Source: Lachnospiraceae bacterium | GTDB lineage: Bacteria; Bacillota; Clostridia; Lachnospirales; Lachnospiraceae | Length of the DNA: 64,000 nt | Assembly (NCBI GenBank): GCA_024403335.1 | Contig: JAKSSA010000003.1 | Span: 1-64,000, forward strand | Reading direction: 5' to 3' | Shown here: in pieces, positions 56,708 to 64,000 of the stretch | Layout: each line of letters opens with the position of its first letter | Numbering within the stretch: position 1 is the first letter of the stretch | Notes under the pieces: model-generated | Databases searched by the model: none | What the model saw: the letters and a program-made list of their open reading frames with translations, nothing else | What the model was told of the DNA's origin: nothing | Translations under genes and position numbers: made by a program

Positions 56708-56851
56708 CTACTTGTTTGAATTAATATCTTCATTCATGTCAATAACTGCAAGTTTAGCTGCCAAAGCAAAATTGTCACCGCATTCCTTTGCGTATTTTTC
56801 CTGTTTGTAAGCTGCAATAATACCAAGGGATGAATTAACCAAAGCGCCTAG
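56708..56851 (-). pseudogene. in-frame continuation of pyrF beyond its TGA
   Basis: 48 codons, open from just after the TGA to TAG at 56708. The translation starts L-GALVNSSLGIIAAYKQEK and continues with GDNFALAAKLAVIDMNED, the normal C-terminus of this PyrF subfamily. It is in the same frame as the upstream ORF. Confidence 0.8.
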
Positions 56852-57625
56852 TCAAAAAAAAAAAAAAAATCCCTTTAGGTCGCTTCCCTTGCCACCCTGT
56901 GCTCCATAGCCGGGAACCAGAATAAAGGTCTTAGGCATCTGCTTACGAAGCTTAACTCCCATTTCAGGATAGGTTGCACCAACAACTGCACCAACATTTG
57001 AGTACTCACCATCCATAGACTGGCTTCCCCATTCATTTACCTTATCAGCAACAATTTCATACAAAGGTCTGCCGTCTATCAGCTTATCCTGGAACTCACC
57101 TGAGCTTGGATTAGAAGTCTTTACCAAAACGAATATACCTTTATTGTTTTCATTACATACATCCAGGAAAGGCTTGATTCCGTCAGTACCAAGGTAAGGA
57201 TTAACTGTAGCAAAGTCCTCATCAAAAGGTGCAATTCTTCTTCCCATGATTTCAATCTCACCTAAGTGTGCTTTCGCATATGCCTTTGAAGTTGAACCAA
57301 TGTCGCCTCTCTTAACATCGCCTACAACGATAAGTCCCTGTGATTTAGCATATTCCACTGTTTTATTAAATGCAATTAGTCCGGGAATTCCATACTGCTC
57401 ATACATGGCAATCTGCGGCTTAACTGCAGGAACCAAGTCGGATACTGCATCGATAATTGCGCAGTTAAACTTGAAAAATGCTTCCGCAACAGTTTCAAGT
57501 GAAGGGCCCCACTTTTCTGCTGATTCCTTTAGCAATGTTTCCGGAATAAACTCAATTTGAGGATCGAGTCCTACACAAACACATGAATCCTTAGCCTTAA
57601 TCTGTTCAATCAATTTACTTATCAT
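56852..57625 (-). CDS. pyrF: orotidine 5'-phosphate decarboxylase, apparently truncated
   Basis: 257 residues of the subfamily-2 (pyrF type 2, ~305 aa) enzyme that decarboxylates OMP to UMP. CVCVGLDPQIEFIP, the catalytic-site GDVKRGDIGSTSKAYA, VNPYLGTDG and LVPGYGAQGG are present. It ends after FFFFF: the coding strand has a 16-nt poly-T tract (56854-56869) and an in-frame TGA. The rest of the family C-terminus (48 more codons) continues in the same frame, so the intact gene would encode about 305 residues. As drawn, the enzyme lacks a conserved end and is probably inactive. AGGAG precedes the ATG. It follows pyrC in the same direction. Confidence 0.85.
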   Translation of the reverse strand: MISKLIEQIKAKDSCVCVGLDPQIEFIPETLLKESAEKWGPSLETVAEAFFKFNCAIIDAVSDLVPAVKPQIAMYEQYGIPGLIAFNKTVEYAKSQGLIVVGDVKRGDIGSTSKAYAKAHLGEIEIMGRRIAPFDEDFATVNPYLGTDGIKPFLDVCNENNKGIFVLVKTSNPSSGEFQDKLIDGRPLYEIVADKVNEWGSQSMDGEYSNVGAVVGATYPEMGVKLRKQMPKTFILVPGYGAQGGKGSDLKGFFFFF

Positions 57626-57749
57626 TGGCGTGTATCTCCTAATAAATCTTTCAAATACTTTATAACAAAATGTCGAATTTATCAACTGTTAATAATGCAT
57701 ATGCGCAAAATATCAGCTCAAGTTCCACATTTTCTATCATTTAAAAACA

Positions 57750-59069
57750 TCAAGCCTGCAAATCGGTAATTTTTACAGAAGAATCTTTGAAAACAACATT
57801 GCCTCCGACAATTGTTGTTACTACCTTACCTGTGACCTGCTTGCCCGCAAACGGAGAAATCTTACATTTGCTTTCAAACTCTTCAGGATTGATTTCATAT
57901 ACCACATCCGGATTTGCCAAAGTAATATCAGCAACTGTTCCCGGTGAAAGTGTACCGATTTCATTGTCCATACCAAGAATTTGAGCTGGTCCGCTTGTCA
58001 AACGCCTTACAAGCTCAAGCGGTGAAATACGACCTTTATTTACAAGTTCAGTAAAAGAAACGGAAAATGCAGTTTCAAGTCCTACTATACCGAACTTAGC
58101 TTTATCAATTGTGGTATTCTTCTCTTCTGCTGAATGAGGCGCATGATCTGTTGCAATTGCCTCAAGCACATTATCACTTAAAGCTCTTATAATTGCTTCT
58201 TTATCAGTATTGGTTCTCAACGGAGGATTCATCTTAAATCTTCCATGATTTTCAGTTATATCAGCATCGGTCAGAGAATAATAATGAGGTCCTGTTTCTC
58301 CTGAAATACTGTAGCCTTCCTTTTTTGCATCCTCTAAAAGCTTTACGCTGCCTTTGGTCGAAACATGGCAAAGATGAAGTCTTGCCTTAGTCCTTTTTGC
58401 CAAAAGAATATCTCTTGCAGTAATAACATCTTCTGCTTCTCTTATAATTCCCTTCAATCCGAACTTCTTTGCAGCCTCTCCATCATGAACACAGCCGCCA
58501 TTTACTAAATCCAAGTCCTCGCAATGTGCAAAAATCGGAACATTCAATGCACTTGCTATTTGAAGTGCCTCAAGATAAATCTTGGAATTTTTCACACTGC
58601 AGCCGTCTTCGGAAAATGCGACCGCACCGGCCTCCATCATTTCATCCATGTTTACAAGCTCATCACCCTTTCTTCCAATGGTGATTGCGCCTACAGGAAG
58701 CACATTTATAACTGCCTCCTTCTTAATCTGTTCAATATATGAAGAAACTTTTTTTGCAGTATCAAGCGCAGGATTGGTATTAGGCATGGTACATACAGTT
58801 GTATAGCCTCCCCTGGCTGCAGATTTTGAGCCTGTTACCAAATCTTCCTTATATTCCTCACCGGGAACTCTGAAGTGAACATGTAAATCAATAAAGCCCG
58901 GCATTACATACAAGCCTTCTGCATTAATAACCTTTTCAGCCTTAACTTCATTAGGATCAATGTTCTCACTCACCAGATAAATTCTTTTGTCTACGACAAA
59001 AACATCAAAAAAGCCTTCCTTGTCTTTTTTGGGATCGAGTAAATAGCCACCTTTAATCAAAAGTCTCAT
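57750..59069 (-). CDS. pyrC: dihydroorotase
   Basis: 439 residues, type I dihydroorotase. The metal-binding VMPGFIDLHVHFRVPG (HxH) near residue 60, KSAARGGYTTVCTMPNTNP, FSEDGCSV, the carboxylate/His positions HLCHVSTKG and the Asp of IATDHAPHSAEEK are present. It closes N-carbamoyl-aspartate to dihydroorotate. It is followed by pyrF (pyrimidine pathway), with no strong promoter between them. Only pyrC and pyrF of the pathway are in the window. Confidence 0.95.
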   Translation of the reverse strand: MRLLIKGGYLLDPKKDKEGFFDVFVVDKRIYLVSENIDPNEVKAEKVINAEGLYVMPGFIDLHVHFRVPGEEYKEDLVTGSKSAARGGYTTVCTMPNTNPALDTAKKVSSYIEQIKKEAVINVLPVGAITIGRKGDELVNMDEMMEAGAVAFSEDGCSVKNSKIYLEALQIASALNVPIFAHCEDLDLVNGGCVHDGEAAKKFGLKGIIREAEDVITARDILLAKRTKARLHLCHVSTKGSVKLLEDAKKEGYSISGETGPHYYSLTDADITENHGRFKMNPPLRTNTDKEAIIRALSDNVLEAIATDHAPHSAEEKNTTIDKAKFGIVGLETAFSVSFTELVNKGRISPLELVRRLTSGPAQILGMDNEIGTLSPGTVADITLANPDVVYEINPEEFESKCKISPFAGKQVTGKVVTTIVGGNVVFKDSSVKITDLQA

Positions 59070-59080
59070 TATTCTTCCCC

Positions 59081-59338
59081 CTACGCTTCTTCTAATTCAA
59101 CAACTACATAGAAACCTCTCGGATTTTCCTCTATATCAAGAACAGTTCCCGTAATTTTATCATGAATATTTGCTCTTTTATATCTTTCCTGCGACGGAAA
59201 ATTACCTGACATGGCAACTGCCGGTTCTATAACATAGTAATAAACAGAGTTAGGCAGTGTACCCTCTCTAATTTCTACTACATCACCAGGTGCTACCAGG
59301 TCCGGTCTCTCCATTTTAAATTTCATTTCTCGCTTCAT
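59081..59338 (-). CDS. small conserved-looking hypothetical protein
   Basis: 85 residues without signal or membrane segment (MKFKMERPDLVAPGDVVEIREGTLPNSVYYYVIEP). It looks like a small beta-rich protein; the PGDVVEI and VLDIEENPRGFYVVVEL strands suggest an SH3/OB-like barrel. AAGGG is upstream of the ATG. It lies between lspA and pyrC, co-directional and closely spaced (11-18 nt). The function is unknown. Confidence 0.65.
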   Translation of the reverse strand: MKREMKFKMERPDLVAPGDVVEIREGTLPNSVYYYVIEPAVAMSGNFPSQERYKRANIHDKITGTVLDIEENPRGFYVVVELEEA

Positions 59339-59356
59339 ATTCTACCCTTTAGTTCC

Positions 59357-59818
59357 TTATTTATGCTTAAATAAAGTGCCTGCCACTGCTATTAAAGCCC
59401 CTAAAACAAGAAACAAATCTGCAAGATTAAATATTGTTTTTCTAAGTCGTTTGCTTTTTAACTTTGGCAACTTAATATAATCGGTTGTCTTTCCTTTAGA
59501 AATTTTATCGTGGAAATTACCAAAAGCGCCTCCAAGCAACATAGCATGTCCGAATTTCTCAACCTGGCTGTTTTTTGAGAAAAAGCTCACTATACATAAA
59601 AGCATTGTAAGAAAGAAGCTTAGATTAACAATAGCCTTAACAGCTTTCGGTTTGTCTTTTAAAAAACCATAAGCAAGACCTTCGTTATACATACGATTTA
59701 TTTCAAGTCTTCCCTTACAAAGCTTTTTAGGAAATTTCTCCTCTGAAGCTTTATCAATAAAATATTTAATTGTCAGATCAATAATAGCAAATAAACTTGC
59801 GATTCCTAAAAATGCCAT
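59357..59818 (-). CDS. lspA: lipoprotein signal peptidase (signal peptidase II), divergent
   Basis: 153 residues, about four membrane helices. The two catalytic Asp positions of signal peptidase II are recognisable in GGAFGNFHDKISKGKTTDYIK and FNLADLFLVLGALI (family GNLxDRxxxGxVxDF and FNxAD). The sequence is more basic than typical LspA and the charged loop (PKLKSKRLRK) is unusual, so assignment is good but not certain. It cleaves the signal peptide after Lgt has acylated the Cys. It is the first of a run with the small hypothetical, pyrC and pyrF. Confidence 0.75.
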   Translation of the reverse strand: MAFLGIASLFAIIDLTIKYFIDKASEEKFPKKLCKGRLEINRMYNEGLAYGFLKDKPKAVKAIVNLSFFLTMLLCIVSFFSKNSQVEKFGHAMLLGGAFGNFHDKISKGKTTDYIKLPKLKSKRLRKTIFNLADLFLVLGALIAVAGTLFKHK

Positions 59819-59857
59819 ATGCTCTCCAAAACAAAATCAAGACCTTATCTATTTAGC

Positions 59858-59912
59858 TGAAACAATATAATTACTTTCTTCACTGAAACAATCAAATTCA
59901 TTTCTTCTTCCA
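59858..59912. repeat. 26-bp tandem duplication upstream of lspA
   Basis: CTGAAACAATATAATTACTT and CTGAAACAATCAAATTCATT, consecutive. Nearby, ATAAGGTCTTGATTT (minus strand, ~59838-59852) resembles the deoD 3' end ATAAGACTTTGATTT. Confidence 0.6.
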
Positions 59913-59926
59913 ACTCAGATTGCAAA

Positions 59927-60643
59927 TCAAAGTCTTATTGCTGTTTCAAGTGCAACTTCCATCATATCAGTAAAAGAAGTCTGTCTTTCTTCAGCTGTAA
60001 GCTTTTCACCTGTCAAAATCTGATCTGAAATAGTACAGAAGGCCAAAGCACGCTTCTTAGCACGAATAGCGTTCATGTAAAGAGCTGCTGCCTCCATTTC
60101 AATCGCCATGATTCCCATCTTCTTCCAGCCGTCATTATCATGCTCATTATCGCTGTAAAAGGTATCTGAAGAAAGAATATTACCTACATGATAATTAATT
60201 CCCTTCTGCTTGGTAATCTCCAAAGCAGTTTCCAAAAGATGATAATCGCATATGGGTGAGAAAGTTCCTGTAAGACCAAACTGGTCAACATAATTAGAAT
60301 TTGTACATGCGCCCTGTCCGAAAACAATATCTCTTACATGAATATCCTCCTGCAATGCACCTGCAGAACCAATTCTCATGATATTTTCAACACCAAAGAA
60401 ATTATAAAGCTCGTAAGAGTAAATACCAATTGAAGGCATACCCATACCGCTTGCCATAACTGACACCTTTTCACCTTTGTAAGTTCCTGTATAACCCTGA
60501 ACTCCACGAACATTGTTTACAAGCTTGGCATTTTCCAAAAAAGTTTCTGCTATAAACTTTGAACGCAAAGGATCGCCTGGCATCAAAACTGTCTTGGCGA
60601 AATCATCAGGTGTTGCATTAATATGTGGTGTAGGATAACTCAT
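59927..60643 (-). CDS. deoD: purine nucleoside phosphorylase (DeoD type)
   Basis: 238 residues, the hexameric DeoD family: MSYPTPHINATPDDFAKTVL, MPGDPLRSKFIAETFL (phosphate loop), GMGMPSIGIYSYEL, and the C-terminal MAIEMEAAALYM with the catalytic segment CTISDQIL (Asp). It phosphorolyses purine (deoxy)nucleosides for salvage. GGAAAGG precedes the ATG. It is separated from the histidine kinase gene upstream by a repeat-rich spacer and from lspA by 108 nt. Confidence 0.95.
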   Translation of the reverse strand: MSYPTPHINATPDDFAKTVLMPGDPLRSKFIAETFLENAKLVNNVRGVQGYTGTYKGEKVSVMASGMGMPSIGIYSYELYNFFGVENIMRIGSAGALQEDIHVRDIVFGQGACTNSNYVDQFGLTGTFSPICDYHLLETALEITKQKGINYHVGNILSSDTFYSDNEHDNDGWKKMGIMAIEMEAAALYMNAIRAKKRALAFCTISDQILTGEKLTAEERQTSFTDMMEVALETAIRL

Positions 60644-60689
60644 AAATAGTCCTTTCCGTACTCAATGTACTAAAAATAATAAATTTTCA

Positions 60690-60880
60690 TAAAAATAAAA
60701 TTATATAATCAACTGATTTCTCAAATGATTACTTAACTAATTCTCTAACTAATTCTCTAACTAATTCTCTGACAAATCTTTGAACTGTTCTCCCAATTAA
60801 TCTTCGATCTAATCTTAATAAATCTCTCTAACTATTCTCCCAATTATTCTCCCAATTAATCTTCGAACTAATTTTTAGAC
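60690..60880. repeat. 14-25-bp degenerate repeats reaching the histidine-kinase stop codon
   Basis: CTAACTAATTCTCT repeated four times, then CTTCGATCTAATCTTAA and CTTCGAACTAATTTTTA; the latter covers the kinase gene's stop. Confidence 0.7.
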
Positions 60881-63219
60881 ATAACCTTCTGAATACTTCT
60901 GATAACCTGGTTTGCATTGATAGGTTTTGGAAGAACATCAGTGAAGCCCTGCTTAATGTATGTACCAATTTCATCAATATCTGACAAGGCACCTGTAAAA
61001 GCAATAATCGGTGTTTTTTTGTTAGAGCAGTTTACATCATTTCTTATGTGCTTTGTAGCTTCAAAGCCATCCATCACAGGCATCATCTGGTCCATGAATA
61101 TGATGTCGTACTTCATCTTATGTGCTCTCGCAACACCCTCTTCGCCATTTTGTGCAAAATCAACATGGCGGAATACATTACAGAGTATCTGCTCCATGGC
61201 ATACTGGTTTAAAGAATTATCTTCAACAACAAGTATCTTCCAGTCAGGATTAAGCTCAACCTTTTCATAAGAGCTGTCAAATTCAACCTCGCCAATAGGA
61301 TCAGCATCTTTTACCTCAACCGGAATTCTAACCTTAAAAGTACTGCCTTTACCATATTCCGATTCAAGTTCAATTTTACCATCGAGCTTGTCAACTAAAA
61401 GCTTAACGATGCTAAGTCCGATACCCGTACCCTCAACATCTCTGTTCTGCTTGTCATCGATGCGATGGAACATGTTATAAATATTTTCCTGTTCTTCCTT
61501 TTTAATTCCTATTCCGGAATCCTTTACATAGAAGAACAGATTAGTTTTGCCCTTCTGCCTGATAACACCTTCTATATTAAGCTCAACATAGCCTGTCTTT
61601 GTGTATTTTGCAGCGTTGGAAATCAAATTATAAATAACCTGTTTAATTCTTAATCCATCTGCGACAATAACCTTTGGCATTCCACAAGCTTTCTTAAATA
61701 TAGGCTTCAAGCCATTATCCTTACAGCAGGTTTGCAAAGTATCATACAAATCACCAAGTAATTCCTTAACTTCAATATCCTCTTTCTTGGTTTCAACCTC
61801 CTGACTTGCTTCAAGCTTTGAAAGATTAAGTAAATCATCTACAAGTTTTTGAATATAGTTTGCTGATCTCTTAATTGTATGAGCCTGTGTATTTACTCCC
61901 TTTCCGTATTTCTCATCCTCAAGCATACTACTCAATGAAGTAATCGAACTTAGAGGAGTCTTAAAATCATGTGAAACTCTGGCAAGAAATTTTGTTCTTG
62001 AATCTCTTTCCTGTATTGCCTTTTCCTTCTGATTTACAGCATCTGCCAAATCAGCTACCTGCTGACAAAAAGCAAATGCAATCAATAAAAGCAATCCTAT
62101 ATACATGAAAAGACCATCAGTAATACTAGAAAGGAACAAAATGTTAATTACATCAAGCACACCGCAAATAAGTAATGCCATAATACCATTGCTTATATAT
62201 TTTTCAGTAATACCATATTTATACCGGCCTATTATCAAAAGTATCGCTGTTGTCAGTATCATAATCATAAAGCATATGTTAATAGGTACAATGTAATCAT
62301 ACAAATTTATACCGCCAAAAGCATACATTGATACAAATACAAGCAGGAAGCAGGTTGCAAAAATCAATAACCATCTAAACAGCTTTTTAAAATGTCCTCG
62401 CAATAACTGCTCTGCAAACAAAATAAACGGAACAGGTAACTGGAGCAAAACCAGATATGAAATCGTTGCACCGATATGCCTTACTCCTAACACAAAAGGA
62501 AAAAGTGCGTTATCCGTAATAAGCCATATGGTCGCTAAAAAAACAGAAGCAGCAACATAAATAACTGATAAAGGCAGCTTCAGGAAAATACGAAGATACA
62601 ATCCAAATGACAAAGTAATCGCCGATATAAGCAATAACAAAAATTCAAAAATCAGCAAAACCAAATTTGAATGCTCTGCGATGCTTATGTATCCCCAGGT
62701 ATCAACAATGTAGCAGGAAGAAATAGTCCCGTTTTTGGTATCTTTTCCATCTCTGACCATTCTCAAAGTTTTTCCGGCATCTGATGTGCTCAAAGGAGTA
62801 AATATTGCAATTGATCTTGTCGGGCCACCATAAATCCACTCATCTTCAGGCTCAAATTCCATTCGCAGCTCATCGTCAACATAAACTAAAAGCCTTCTCA
62901 TTGACTTTGTAACAAAGAACATATTATCCTTGACATCATCAGGCAATACTAACTCAACTACTAATGCTTCACCTTTAGGCAATTTGTCTTCACTAAAAGG
63001 AACTTTTATTTTTTCCCTGCTTTTGTCCTGATAAATTCTTTCCCAATCAGTAAGCATAATTGATTTTCTTTCAAGCTCAGCTGAATGTCCTGCGACAATC
63101 AATGAATATGCAAAAAATACCAAAATACCAATAATGGCACACCAGAAGATTGCAAAAACCACTGTTCTTATAAGCTTATCATTGTCTCTTTGCCCGTCAT
63201 TTTTCACAATGTTGCTCAT
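60868..63219 (-). CDS. membrane hybrid sensor histidine kinase with receiver domain
   Basis: 783 residues. One N-terminal helix, a ~150-residue extracytoplasmic region (7TMR-DISM-like), then about seven membrane helices (~190-385), a HisKA domain with the phospho-acceptor His in FLARVSHDFKTPLSSITS, a HATPase (VIYNLISNAAKYTKTG; VKDSGIGIKKEE; EGTGIGLSIVK) and a C-terminal receiver domain with ILVVEDNSLNQYAM and the phospho-acceptor Asp in IIFMDQMMPVMDGFEA. No output regulator gene is adjacent, so it is an orphan hybrid kinase. Start ATG follows GGGGTG. Confidence 0.9.
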   Translation of the reverse strand: MSNIVKNDGQRDNDKLIRTVVFAIFWCAIIGILVFFAYSLIVAGHSAELERKSIMLTDWERIYQDKSREKIKVPFSEDKLPKGEALVVELVLPDDVKDNMFFVTKSMRRLLVYVDDELRMEFEPEDEWIYGGPTRSIAIFTPLSTSDAGKTLRMVRDGKDTKNGTISSCYIVDTWGYISIAEHSNLVLLIFEFLLLLISAITLSFGLYLRIFLKLPLSVIYVAASVFLATIWLITDNALFPFVLGVRHIGATISYLVLLQLPVPFILFAEQLLRGHFKKLFRWLLIFATCFLLVFVSMYAFGGINLYDYIVPINICFMIMILTTAILLIIGRYKYGITEKYISNGIMALLICGVLDVINILFLSSITDGLFMYIGLLLLIAFAFCQQVADLADAVNQKEKAIQERDSRTKFLARVSHDFKTPLSSITSLSSMLEDEKYGKGVNTQAHTIKRSANYIQKLVDDLLNLSKLEASQEVETKKEDIEVKELLGDLYDTLQTCCKDNGLKPIFKKACGMPKVIVADGLRIKQVIYNLISNAAKYTKTGYVELNIEGVIRQKGKTNLFFYVKDSGIGIKKEEQENIYNMFHRIDDKQNRDVEGTGIGLSIVKLLVDKLDGKIELESEYGKGSTFKVRIPVEVKDADPIGEVEFDSSYEKVELNPDWKILVVEDNSLNQYAMEQILCNVFRHVDFAQNGEEGVARAHKMKYDIIFMDQMMPVMDGFEATKHIRNDVNCSNKKTPIIAFTGALSDIDEIGTYIKQGFTDVLPKPINANQVIRSIQKVMSKN

Positions 63220-63258
63220 TACACACCCCAAATATAAATAAGTACATATAATCAATTA

Positions 63259-63287
63259 ATTATAGCAAAAAAATTATAATTATGCAA
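63259..63287 (-). promoter_or_regulatory. promoter of the histidine kinase
   Basis: Minus-strand TTGCAT, 17-nt spacer, TATAAT. Confidence 0.55.
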
Positions 63288-63436
63288 AGAAAAATAGCCT
63301 GAGGCAAAGCATTTATTCCCAATTTTCCTGATTTTCCCGATTTTTCCTGATTTTGTTCCGCCTCTTATTAAACATGTAACTTAAGCAGCATAGCATTAAA
63401 TAAAAAGACATACAATTTAAACAACATAGTATTAAA

Positions 63437-63468
63437 TAAAAAACATGCCGCTTAATCAAAACGGCATG
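63437..63468 (-). terminator. terminator of the pullulanase gene
   Basis: CATGCCG/CGGCATG, 7-bp stem with an 11-nt loop, followed on the minus strand by TTTTTTATTT. Confidence 0.8.
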
Positions 63469-63534
63469 CTGTAATCTCAGGTTCTTTTCTTCCCGGTTTA
63501 ATACTTATTTTCTTAATCTAATGATATTTTATTT

Positions 63535-63562
63535 AAATTCAATGCTCTAAATTCAATGCTTT
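63535..63562. repeat. 14-bp duplication of the pullulanase 3' end
   Basis: AAATTCAATGCTTT (contains the stop codon) is directly preceded by AAATTCAATGCTCT, 13 of 14 identical. Confidence 0.75.
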
Positions 63563-64000
63563 CTCTTTTTGAAAATAAAGAAGGCTGCAACTGCAAGCAG
63601 TACACATCCTATTCCTAAGAATACCCAGCTTAATTTACTTCTGAAGTCACTACTTTCTTTATTTTCTGCCATCTCTGTATTTTCTTCTAAAGCAGGATTA
63701 GCATTTTCTGCTTTAATTTCTTCTGTATTTGCAGGGTTTTCCTTCTTCATTTCAACTCCGCCCTTAACAAGAATACAAGCTGAAATTTTATTTACTTCTA
63801 CTTCACCTGTCACCTTAGCCAGGCCTTCATTACCTGCAAACTGATCATTTACGCAGATAATCCATTCGCCTTCAGGCAGTGTAACCTTAACTGCCTCTTT
63901 AGTAGGATTAAATATTGAAATAATGCCTTCGCTTGCTTCTCCTGCAGTCTTTGATTGGTTGAGCATCACTATAACATTATCATCTTCCTGCTTAATTCTT
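63553..64000 (-). CDS. C-terminal part of a type I pullulanase-like alpha-glucan debranching enzyme (partial)
   Basis: The 5' end is outside the window: the frame is open to base 64000 (translation begins ...RIKQEDDNVIVMLNQ). The visible ~149 residues are the terminal all-beta domain of type I pullulanase (GIISIFNPTKEAVKVTLPEGEW, NKISACILVKG), a Glu/Asn-rich linker and one C-terminal membrane helix (KLSWVFLGIGCVLLAVAAFFIF) with a basic KKRKH tail, a cell-surface anchoring arrangement. It would cleave alpha-1,6 links in pullulan or starch outside the cell. The short ATG/GTG-initiated ORF is only an artefact of the window edge. Confidence 0.8.
   Translation of the reverse strand, partial: RIKQEDDNVIVMLNQSKTAGEASEGIISIFNPTKEAVKVTLPEGEWIICVNDQFAGNEGLAKVTGEVEVNKISACILVKGGVEMKKENPANTEEIKAENANPALEENTEMAENKESSDFRSKLSWVFLGIGCVLLAVAAFFIFKKRKH

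Larger units (their letters stand above)
63220..63552. other. 333-bp spacer: kinase promoter, repeats, pullulanase terminator
   Basis: Contains the kinase promoter at 63259-63287, a 36-bp-type array (~63368-63445, ATTAAATAAAAA blocks), the terminator, and the duplicated AAATTCAATGCT block at the pullulanase gene end. Confidence 0.6.

Noticed and set aside
56852..56869. Selenocysteine or programmed slippage at the pyrF TGA
   Set aside because: PyrF is not a selenoprotein family, the residue in relatives is ordinary (Gly expected), and no SECIS-like hairpin stands out. A mutation or assembly error is more likely; kept as a finding only for the interruption.
63553..63969. Complete 138-residue protein
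   Set aside because: The frame is open to the window end and the visible part matches the terminal domain of pullulanase, so it is only the 3' end of a larger gene.

Overview
The window looks like chromosomal DNA of an anaerobic, low-GC, gut- or rumen-type Clostridia, most likely a Lachnospiraceae (Lachnospira/Butyrivibrio/Roseburia-like). The indications are a SCIFF ranthipeptide with its radical-SAM maturase, AGGAGG-type ribosome-binding sites, a SecD-SecF fusion, two GH94 phosphorylases, uronate catabolism genes, PTPT-rich surface proteins and several radical-SAM enzymes. The genus is inferred from gene content only. I see no phage, transposase, integrase, CRISPR array, rRNA or tRNA.

Layout. 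1-4.5 kb (-): an LRAT-like protein and a small operon of a TM1266-like regulator, a substrate-binding lipoprotein and a fused permease/ATPase, behind a leader that looks attenuated. 4.5-9.1 kb (-): dgt, rdgB and a fused secDF. 9.2-17.3 kb (-): an unusual GH127 domain tethered to the membrane with an extracytoplasmic C-terminal domain, an SH3/zinc-ribbon membrane protein, and a GH94 phosphorylase. 17.7-21.9 kb: kdgK diverges from lacI-type regulator, uxaC and msrC, forming a uronate (pectin) locus. 22.3-31 kb (-): greA, CNNM/CorC transporter, beta-CASP nuclease, PflX-like radical SAM, a small hypothetical, a Y-family polymerase and a spore photoproduct lyase-like protein. 31-41.5 kb (-): trkH, trkA, a membrane-domain/PfkB kinase fusion, a PflA-like protein without the cluster motif, serS, an ABC-F ATPase and an EamA transporter. 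41.9-45.3 kb (+): SCIFF precursor, its maturase and an Orn/Lys/Arg decarboxylase-family protein. 45.5-52.8 kb (-): a small lipoprotein, a large M3-like lipoprotein peptidase, an E2 acyltransferase-like protein and cellobiose phosphorylase. 53-64 kb (-): lgt, leuS, pyrF (interrupted), pyrC, a small hypothetical, lspA, deoD, a hybrid histidine kinase and the 3' end of a type I pullulanase.

Functionally, the carbohydrate genes fit intracellular use of cellodextrins (GH94), pectin-derived uronates (UxaC, KdgK), arabinofuranosides (GH127) and starch (pullulanase). The rest is housekeeping.

The most striking feature is not a gene. About 15 spacers are filled with short, degenerate direct-repeat arrays, and each array has its own unit (about 10 to 64 bp). 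Several arrays or single duplications begin inside the last codons of the neighbouring gene and copy its 3' end with the stop codon (GH127, CNNM, lgt, leuS, greA, cbp, pullulanase). Others copy the arm of a transcription terminator (trkH, the decarboxylase). Similar in-frame micro-repeats have expanded in at least four proteins. This points to a lineage-specific tandem-duplication process acting on gene 3' ends. The second notable item is pyrF, which is interrupted by a 16-nt poly-T tract and an in-frame TGA, with the conserved C-terminus continuing in the same frame.
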